The notes under the pieces: generated by a model
The model's input: only the letters and a program-made list of their open reading frames with translations
What the model was told of the DNA's origin: nothing
Database searches by the model: none
In this document: positions 33,619-38,913 of the stretch, piece by piece
How the letters are laid out: each line of letters opens with the position of its first letter
Position numbering within the stretch: position 1 is the stretch's first letter
DNA from: Alteromonadaceae bacterium
GTDB lineage: Bacteria > Pseudomonadota > Gammaproteobacteria > Enterobacterales > Alteromonadaceae
Assembly: GCA_015487235.1 (NCBI GenBank)
Contig: WFQC01000013.1
Span: 1 to 38,913 of the forward strand
DNA: 38,913 nt
Direction of reading: 5' to 3'
Made by a program: the position numbers and the translations under genes

Positions 33619-33810
33619 TTAGTTACTCTGTTTATTTTCACCAAAAACCTGATCTTTCCAGTTTTCACCCAAGTGACTTTCAATATATTCTCTGATCAAT
33701 TGTCTCACTTTTTGCGAGGGCGTAACATCATCTTGTTCACATAATTTTTCAAAAATAGCCTTTTTTCTTGGATCGATTAATAAGGTTAATCGTGCTGTTC
33801 TATTTTCCAT
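33619..33810 (-). CDS. ribbon-helix-helix (CopG/Arc-like) small regulator
   Basis: This 63-residue protein has a strand (TARLTLLID) followed by two helices (PRKKAIFEKLCEQ and TPSQKVRQLIREYIESHL), the ribbon-helix-helix arrangement of CopG/Arc/MetJ DNA-binding dimers. AGAAGGTG lies just before the ATG at 33810. It is the first gene of an operon with dgkA. The 119-bp region shared with the divergent dauA gene contains two palindromes that could be its targets. No toxin partner is next to it, so it need not be an antitoxin. Confidence 0.85.
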   Translation of the reverse strand: MENRTARLTLLIDPRKKAIFEKLCEQDDVTPSQKVRQLIREYIESHLGENWKDQVFGENKQSN

Positions 33811-33832
33811 TTTTCACCTTCTAAAACACTTT

Positions 33833-33851
33833 ATGTTAATTAAATTAACAT
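33833..33851. promoter_or_regulatory. palindrome in the RHH/dauA divergent region
   Basis: ATGTTAAT and ATTAACAT are eight-base arms around TAA. The site lies 22 bases before the RHH gene start, on a likely promoter of the minus strand. Confidence 0.45.
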
Positions 33852-33874
33852 TGAATTACTTTTAGATGAGAGCA

Positions 33875-33886
33875 TAATGTACATTA
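33875..33886. promoter_or_regulatory. 12-bp palindrome TAATGTACATTA
   Basis: A perfect palindrome lies 43 bases before the dauA start codon. It resembles the neighbouring site in its ATGT/ACAT elements, so both could bind the same protein. Confidence 0.4.
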
Positions 33887-33929
33887 ACGTGCAATACAAT
33901 CATTTTTATGTCTATTTTTGAGGGCTAAT

Positions 33930-35663
33930 ATGTCACAGAGAGCGCATCTATTTTCTTTACAAATTGGTCATGCTTTACGCAATGCACTACAAGAAGTCAA
34001 TTATAACCGCAATCTGTTTACTAAAGATTTATTGGCGGGCATTACGGTTGGTATTATTGCGATCCCTTTATCTATGGCTTTAGCCATAGCTATCGGAGTA
34101 GCACCACAATACGGTTTATACACTGCCATTATTGCAGGGTTTATTATTCCACTTACCGGAGGCTCTCGCTATAGTGTTTCAGGGCCAACAGCCGCCTTTG
34201 TGGTTATTTTGTACCCTGTTGTGCAGCAATATGGTTTAGCTGGGTTATTACTGGCCAGTATTTTGTCTGGATTAATGCTGCTTATTATGGCTTGGCTACG
34301 GTTAGGACGCTATATTGAATACATTCCTGAAGCAGTTACTTTAGGCTTTACCGCAGGCATTGCCGTTGTTATTGCGACTTTACAGGTGAAAGACTTTTTC
34401 GGTTTATCGCTTGAGAAATTGCCTGAAAATTATATTGATAAAGTTACATTACTTGTAAGCGCTTTACCACAATTAGATTATTCAAGCTTGGCTGTTGGGT
34501 TAATAACCTTAGTTATTATGTTGATTTGGCCTCGAATAAATCGTTCTATTCCCGCGCATTTACCAGCCGTCATTATTGGTAGTTTGCTTGCTTTAGGGCT
34601 AAATCAACAAGGGGCAAGTGTTGCAACTATTGGCTCTACCTTTCATTATATTTTACCCGATGGCACACAAGGAAGTGGTATTCCGGCAGTTTTGCCAAGT
34701 TTTGAATGGCCTTGGCTACACAATCAATTAGGAGAAGCACCGTTAGATTTTAATTGGCAAGTTGCTAAAGATTTATTTTCAGCTGCTTTTGCTATTGCTT
34801 TATTAGGAGCTATTGAATCATTACTTTGTGCTGTGGTGCTTGATGGTATGTCAGGTAAAAAGCACAGTGCTAATAGTGAATTATTAGGTCAAGGTATTGG
34901 TAATATTATTACGCCTTTTTTTGGTGGAATTACCGCTACAGCCGCAATAGCTCGCTCTGCGGCTAATTATAAGGCTGGGGCGGTAACGCCTATTGCTGCC
35001 ATGATACATGCCATTGTAGTTTTAGTCTCTTTGGTTGCTTTAGCTTCGTTGCTTGCCTATTTACCTATGGCAAGTATGTCGGCTTTATTGCTGATGGTGG
35101 CTTGGAATATGAGTGAAGCCCCCAAAGCAATACATTTGTTAAGAAAAGCGCCAAGCGATGAAATTTTTGTGTTTTTGACCTGTTTTTTTCTTACGGTGTT
35201 ATTCGATATGGTTATTGCGATCACAACTGGTATTGTTTTAGCGTCTTTGTTATTTATGAAACAAATTGCTGAGATGACTAAAATACATGATATTACTCAG
35301 CATCCTCGTATGATTAACCGTAATATTCCGCCTCAATGGAAGGTGTTTAAAATTAATGGTCCTTTATTTTTTGCCGCTGCAGATCGTGTTTTTGGTGAAT
35401 TATTACTGTTGAGTAAACCTTGTAAAGGTGTAGTGTTATATCTAGATGGTGTATCAATATTAGACTCGGGTGGTGTTGCGGCATTATGTAAATATTTAGC
35501 AGCCTGCAAAAAAAGTCATGTAAAAGTATATTTAGCTGACTTTCAATATCAGCCATTGAAAACATTAGCAAAAGCAAAGTTTGATCCTAAGCACTTTCAC
35601 TGTAAAACCTTTGCGACACTTGCCAGTGCGATTGAAAGCGTCAGTGAAGAAAATAATGACTAA
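33930..35663 (+). CDS. dauA: SulP/SLC26 transporter, DauA-like (C4-dicarboxylate)
   Basis: This is a 577-residue inner-membrane anion transporter. The N-terminal two thirds have the SulP pattern (AGITVGIIAIPLSMALAIA, GGSRYSVSGPTAAFVVILYP, FFGGITATAAIARSAAN). A C-terminal STAS domain follows (about residues 435-555, including LDGVSILDSGGVAALC). The match to E. coli DauA (YchM), an aerobic succinate/fumarate/aspartate transporter, is strong throughout. I chose the ATG at 33930 with GAGGG just before it; a TTG at 33918 is also in frame. It is divergent from the RHH-dgkA operon, and a CBS-pair gene follows after 218 bases. Confidence 0.9.
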   Translation: MSQRAHLFSLQIGHALRNALQEVNYNRNLFTKDLLAGITVGIIAIPLSMALAIAIGVAPQYGLYTAIIAGFIIPLTGGSRYSVSGPTAAFVVILYPVVQQYGLAGLLLASILSGLMLLIMAWLRLGRYIEYIPEAVTLGFTAGIAVVIATLQVKDFFGLSLEKLPENYIDKVTLLVSALPQLDYSSLAVGLITLVIMLIWPRINRSIPAHLPAVIIGSLLALGLNQQGASVATIGSTFHYILPDGTQGSGIPAVLPSFEWPWLHNQLGEAPLDFNWQVAKDLFSAAFAIALLGAIESLLCAVVLDGMSGKKHSANSELLGQGIGNIITPFFGGITATAAIARSAANYKAGAVTPIAAMIHAIVVLVSLVALASLLAYLPMASMSALLLMVAWNMSEAPKAIHLLRKAPSDEIFVFLTCFFLTVLFDMVIAITTGIVLASLLFMKQIAEMTKIHDITQHPRMINRNIPPQWKVFKINGPLFFAAADRVFGELLLLSKPCKGVVLYLDGVSILDSGGVAALCKYLAACKKSHVKVYLADFQYQPLKTLAKAKFDPKHFHCKTFATLASAIESVSEENND

Positions 35664-35881
35664 AATATTTACTTTTTTTACTTGAAATCATAAATTTAGT
35701 CTTAATCATATACTATGATGAAAGTATTGTTGGTTTTCGTTGTTTAGGTTAAAAATTAATTAAAACTTCTTAGATAACTGAAACTTATAATATAAAAAAT
35801 GGTCTTTACTAATGAGACTTTGATGTTATAGCACAAGATAGATACAAAAATGTATTACTTAGTGCTTTTTTGGAGATTGTT

Positions 35882-36442
35882 ATGAGAAGTTTACCTTTAT
35901 ACGATGTAGAGCAAGTTGATGAGTTAGTTTGGCCAGAAAATTATAAAGAGATTACCTTGCAGTCGTCGGCATTACTTGCGTTGACTGATTTTAAGGAGCA
36001 TAAGCCTTTAGTGATTGAAGATAGTGTTAGCGCTCATGAAGCTGAGCAGTTAATGCGTCATGCTCATGTTCATTTGAAAATTGTTGTAGATAAAGAGGAT
36101 CACTTTTTAGGTATTGTGAGTTTGTCTGATATTTGTCATCAAGAAATAATGAAGAAAGTGGCGGGTGGTTTTGAGCATGATGAACTCTTAGTAACCGATT
36201 TTATGCAACCTAAAACAGCGCTCAAAGCAATTTCTTTTGCAGACTTAGAGCATGCCACGGTTGGTGATTTGTTAGAAACCTTAAAAGCAAATGGACATAG
36301 ACATTGTCTTGTTGTAGATCGAGAAAACCATAAAATTCGCGGTGTGGTTTCAGCCAGTGATTTGGTTAGAATGTTAAAATTAAAAATTGATTTGAGTTTT
36401 CCGCCTACTTTTATTGAAATATTTAAAGCAGTACACAATTAA
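35882..36442 (+). CDS. CBS-domain pair protein
   Basis: This 186-residue protein has an N-terminal stretch of about 45 residues followed by two CBS domains (VVDKEDHFLGIVSLSDI near residues 78-95 and VVDRENHKIRGVVSASDLVRM near 146-165). The long connecting segment includes DFMQPKTALKAIS. It has no fused catalytic or transport domain. I chose the ATG at 35882 with GGAG seven bases upstream; a TTG at 35870 is also in frame. The gene lies after dauA but is probably a separate unit. It ends at a strong two-way terminator. Its ligand and partner are unknown. Confidence 0.85.
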   Translation: MRSLPLYDVEQVDELVWPENYKEITLQSSALLALTDFKEHKPLVIEDSVSAHEAEQLMRHAHVHLKIVVDKEDHFLGIVSLSDICHQEIMKKVAGGFEHDELLVTDFMQPKTALKAISFADLEHATVGDLLETLKANGHRHCLVVDRENHKIRGVVSASDLVRMLKLKIDLSFPPTFIEIFKAVHN

Positions 36443-36468
36443 TTTTTACCATGAATTTAAGTAGCGAT

Positions 36469-36523
36469 AAAACCAGTTTAGCGTTTAGCTTTGCTATTAT
36501 AAAGCTAGCGCCAAACTGGTTTT
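36469..36523. terminator. bidirectional terminator between the CBS gene and znuB
   Basis: AAAACCAGTTT (36469-36479) pairs perfectly with AAACTGGTTTT (36513-36523). GCG/CGC and TAGCTTT/AAAGCTA stems sit inside. A and T runs at the ends suit termination on both strands between the convergent genes. Confidence 0.8.
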
Positions 36524-36529
36524 AATTGC

Positions 36530-37291
36530 TTAAACAGCGCGTTTTATTAATATTGCCATCAATGTGCCCGTAACAGCTAAGCTCCAAACAATAACGGCAC
36601 CAGAGGGCAAATCGAATAAAGCCGAAGCGACTAAACCTAAAGCATAGGCAATAATACCCAGCAAAAAGGCATAACTAAGTTGCCGTTTGGTAGCGAGTTT
36701 TTGTGTTGCTAGTGCTGGTACAATCAGGCTGGCAAAAACTAAATAAACCCCCACTAATTGTACAGAAACCGTTACTGAGACCGCAAAGGTAAGGTAAAAG
36801 GCACTGGCAAATTTATCACCAATTTTTAACACAAACCACGCAAAAAGTAATACCGCATAAATAACCGCTGCAGGGATCAGCTGCTCATACGATACCCATA
36901 ATATTTGGCCTACCAGTAAATCTTTTAAATGCTCACCTCCTTGAGGGTTATTCGCAAGCATTAGCAAAGACAATGTTGCGGCCAAAACAAACAGTACACC
37001 AATAAGGGCTTCTTGCACATCAGCAAAACGTTTTTCTGTCCAACGTAGTAGCAAAGCACCTAATAGTGCAGTGGTTACCGCGGCTATTTGTACTTGCCAC
37101 GGGTTATCATGCCAACCAAATAAATCTGCTGCAATAACCCCAATACCTGCAATTTGCGCAATGGCTAAATCAATAAAAATAATGCCACGCTTGAGCACTA
37201 ATCGCCCAAGGGGAACATGAGTCGATAACACTAATATGCCCGCTAAAAAAGCTGGTCCTAAAATACTGAGATCAAGTGCTTGCCAATTCAT
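36530..37291 (-). CDS. znuB: zinc/metal ABC transporter permease (ZnuB-like)
   Basis: This is a 253-residue inner-membrane permease of the ABC-3 family with about seven helices. Conserved features include HVPLGRLVLKRGIIFIDLAIAQ near the N-terminus and the later VYLVFASLIVPALAT. Its start is one base after the binding-protein stop, so the two are one operon. The ATP-binding subunit is not downstream, where the strong terminator begins, and is not between the genes. It must lie elsewhere, perhaps upstream beyond the window. Zinc is the most likely substrate given the neighbour; manganese is possible. Confidence 0.85.
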   Translation of the reverse strand: MNWQALDLSILGPAFLAGILVLSTHVPLGRLVLKRGIIFIDLAIAQIAGIGVIAADLFGWHDNPWQVQIAAVTTALLGALLLRWTEKRFADVQEALIGVLFVLAATLSLLMLANNPQGGEHLKDLLVGQILWVSYEQLIPAAVIYAVLLFAWFVLKIGDKFASAFYLTFAVSVTVSVQLVGVYLVFASLIVPALATQKLATKRQLSYAFLLGIIAYALGLVASALFDLPSGAVIVWSLAVTGTLMAILIKRAV

Positions 37292-37292
37292 C

Positions 37293-38213
37293 TTATTTGC
37301 CTTGAGTTAGTATTGCATTGGTTAACTGTTGAAAAGTTTCATCATATAAACTAAATAAATCTTGTGCTTGTTTACTGCCGCCAATGGTAAAGGGCAGGGC
37401 GATGGCTTTTATTCCTGTTCTTTGGGCTAACCATGTTGAGGCGCGTTTATCTTGATAGGCGGCTCTTATAATAACCTTTGCGGGGTTATTGTTAAGTTGC
37501 TTAACCAGTGCGGTTAAATGACCACTGGTTGCTGGAATACCCGGTTTTTCTTCAATTGTGGCAACTTGCTCTAATTTAGTAAAGTTGATGAGATAGTCCC
37601 AACTGGCATGTTGAACAACCACTTTTTGGCCTTTTAAGGGCTTAACTTGTTTTTTCCATTGGCGTAAAGCCTTTTTCCAGCGAGTAAGAAATTTATCAGC
37701 TTGTTGTTGATAATATTGACTATTATCAGGATCTATTTGCTGCATTCTTTTTACTAATGCTTTGGCAATAAGGGCAATATTTCGAGGATCAGTTTGTATA
37801 TGCGGGTTTCCTGCTGCATGAACATCTCCTTGACTTCTATCAAGTACTTTAGGTTTTCCTAAGAGGCGCACATGATCAGCGGCCATAAAATAACCGGGTT
37901 TATTGGGCTGTAAGTTACTATTGCTTGCTCGTCGTAATAATACCGGTAACCAGCCCACTTCTAAATCTGCGCCCGAACAAATTAATAAATCAGCGTTACG
38001 CATTTTACTGATCAAACTGGGTCTTGCTTGAATTTGATGAGGATCTTGCAAGCCTGTTGTGGCGGAAAAACTGGTAACTTTATTGCCACCTAACGCTTGT
38101 GCTAATGCTTGCCATTCAGGTTCACAGGCAAAAATATTAATTGCTGCAAAGGCATTATTTGCGCTACAGGTTAATAGCCCTAAGGCTAATGTAATATTTT
38201 TAAATAATTTCAT
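37293..38213 (-). CDS. znuA: zinc/metal ABC transporter binding protein (ZnuA-like)
   Basis: This 306-residue periplasmic solute-binding protein of the cluster A-I (ZnuA/TroA) type captures metal for the permease. Residues 1-23 form a signal peptide (ending NNAFA). Candidate metal ligands are H59 (DPHQI), H138 (GNPHIQ), H202 (QHASWDY) and D290 (LYDE). The His-rich loop of many ZnuA proteins is absent. I chose the ATG at 38213 with GAGAGAAA upstream; the open frame extends further but would overlap the previous gene and disrupt the signal peptide. It follows the outer-membrane gene by 20 bases. Confidence 0.88.
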   Translation of the reverse strand: MKLFKNITLALGLLTCSANNAFAAINIFACEPEWQALAQALGGNKVTSFSATTGLQDPHQIQARPSLISKMRNADLLICSGADLEVGWLPVLLRRASNSNLQPNKPGYFMAADHVRLLGKPKVLDRSQGDVHAAGNPHIQTDPRNIALIAKALVKRMQQIDPDNSQYYQQQADKFLTRWKKALRQWKKQVKPLKGQKVVVQHASWDYLINFTKLEQVATIEEKPGIPATSGHLTALVKQLNNNPAKVIIRAAYQDKRASTWLAQRTGIKAIALPFTIGGSKQAQDLFSLYDETFQQLTNAILTQGK

Positions 38214-38233
38214 TGTTAATTTCTCTCTTAATA

Positions 38234-38913
38234 TTAAAAGCTGTGAGCGCCATGAGCACCAAAGGCGGCGATATACTGCAATATCCATACGTTTTCGGTA
38301 TTACCGTTGAGGTTGTTATGATCTAATTGCAGGCGAATACGACTGTATTCACTATTGGTCCAATCGAGCATTAAAGCAGTTTGTTTAGGGGAGTGGCTTT
38401 GGCTATCTACAAGGGTGTTAATAAAAGGGGAAGTCACCGTTTCTGAGTCTAATTGACTGTATCTTAAACCGACACGCCATTGGCGAGCAAAACGGTAGAC
38501 ACTTTCGATATACCAGCCAGACTGTTGAATATCGAGAGAGGTATTGTGTAGTTCTAAATTGCTAAATAAGCCTTCTTCCGAGCGGTAAAAGTATTCACCT
38601 TGTAACTTTAATTCTTGATGAGTACTATTACCCTGAGGTGCCCATTTATAAATAAAATCAGCTATCCATAAGTAACTATCGCCTGAAAAAATTTCACCAT
38701 CATCAGTACGTCGTTGATCTACTTTACTTTTAACGTAAGAAAAGCCAGCACGCCAGCTTTGGGTGATACCGATATCGCCACCGATATGTGAAAAAGCTGT
38801 CCAAGTGCCCATACCTGAATTAGCCGCACCTGCTGCGGGAAAGCTCTCGCCACGATAAAACTCGATACCCGACTGCCAATATAATGCTGTAGGAGCTAAC
38901 CAAGTAACTTGTA
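38234..38913 (-). CDS. outer-membrane beta-barrel protein, C-terminal part (5' truncated)
   Basis: The gene runs off the window edge. The 225 or so residues visible remain open to the last base. They show repeated alternating hydrophobic and polar strands (WRAGFSYVKSK, LWIADFIYKW, KLQGEYFYRS, WRVGLRYSQL, RLQLDHNNL) and end in phenylalanine, the hallmark of barrels inserted by the BAM complex. The tail GAHGAHSF has two histidines. It lies just before znuA on the same strand, so it is probably an outer-membrane channel or receptor for the same metal. No TonB-box or plug region is visible, as the N-terminus is missing. Confidence 0.75.
   Translation of the reverse strand, partial: QVTWLAPTALYWQSGIEFYRGESFPAAGAANSGMGTWTAFSHIGGDIGITQSWRAGFSYVKSKVDQRRTDDGEIFSGDSYLWIADFIYKWAPQGNSTHQELKLQGEYFYRSEEGLFSNLELHNTSLDIQQSGWYIESVYRFARQWRVGLRYSQLDSETVTSPFINTLVDSQSHSPKQTALMLDWTNSEYSRIRLQLDHNNLNGNTENVWILQYIAAFGAHGAHSF

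Noticed and set aside
1-38913. Mobile elements, CRISPR arrays, prophage, rRNA, known riboswitches
   Set aside because: No transposase, integrase or phage gene, no regularly spaced repeats, no rRNA sequence and no recognisable riboswitch core were seen.

Overview
The window is an AT-rich stretch of ordinary, gene-dense chromosome from a marine gammaproteobacterium, most likely order Alteromonadales and close to Colwelliaceae (Colwellia/Thalassotalea). The lineage call is inference. It rests on E. coli/Shewanella-like proteins (FabA, RMF, UvrY/GacA, NorM, GuaD, Add, DauA), on conserved gene order (uvrY-uvrC-pgsA-tRNA Gly-Cys-Leu; rmf facing fabA; recC-recB-recD), and on the base composition. 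I see no insertion sequence, prophage, CRISPR array, rRNA or broken gene.

Layout. (1) 48-2841: an MFS sugar permease and a cytosolic trehalase. (2) 2963-6968: a tight MoxR ATPase / DUF58 / TgpA-type membrane transglutaminase operon. (3) 7014-8522: an amidase on the minus strand. (4) 8637-17603: recC, recB and recD, overlapping and without ptrA. (5) 17812-20419: a DUF3087 membrane protein, a VOC-fold protein, an exported isoaspartyl peptidase and a CBS-pair protein. (6) 20782-22377: the NorM efflux pump and tRNA-Val(GAC). (7) 22831-27783: a nucleobase/nucleoside salvage block of guanine deaminase, a RutR-like TetR regulator, adenosine deaminase, cytidine deaminase and thymidine phosphorylase. 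A perfect RutR-type operator lies on the probable cdd promoter. (8) 27959-28727: rmf and fabA, convergent around a strong two-way terminator, with a FabR-like operator in the fabA promoter. (9) 28931-32568: a small basic ribbon-helix-helix-like protein, then uvrY, uvrC and pgsA. (10) 32712-33068: four tRNAs (Gly, Cys, Leu, Val) behind one strong promoter. (11) 33222-36442: dgkA and a ribbon-helix-helix regulator on the minus strand, the divergent DauA-type SulP transporter, and a second CBS-pair protein. (12) 36530-38913: a zinc/metal ABC permease and binding protein downstream of a truncated outer-membrane barrel gene, all on the minus strand.

The most interesting points are regulatory. The RutR homologue sits in a nucleoside-salvage cluster, with an exact RutR operator before cdd-deoA and no rut genes in view. 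A small RHH-like protein has an 11-bp-arm palindrome just after its promoter. A second RHH gene, in an operon with dgkA, shares a palindrome-rich divergent region with dauA. Several gene-free stretches hold long, unexplained inverted repeats (17661-17777, 20485-20551, 22563-22626). I did not find a convincing wholly new multi-gene system.
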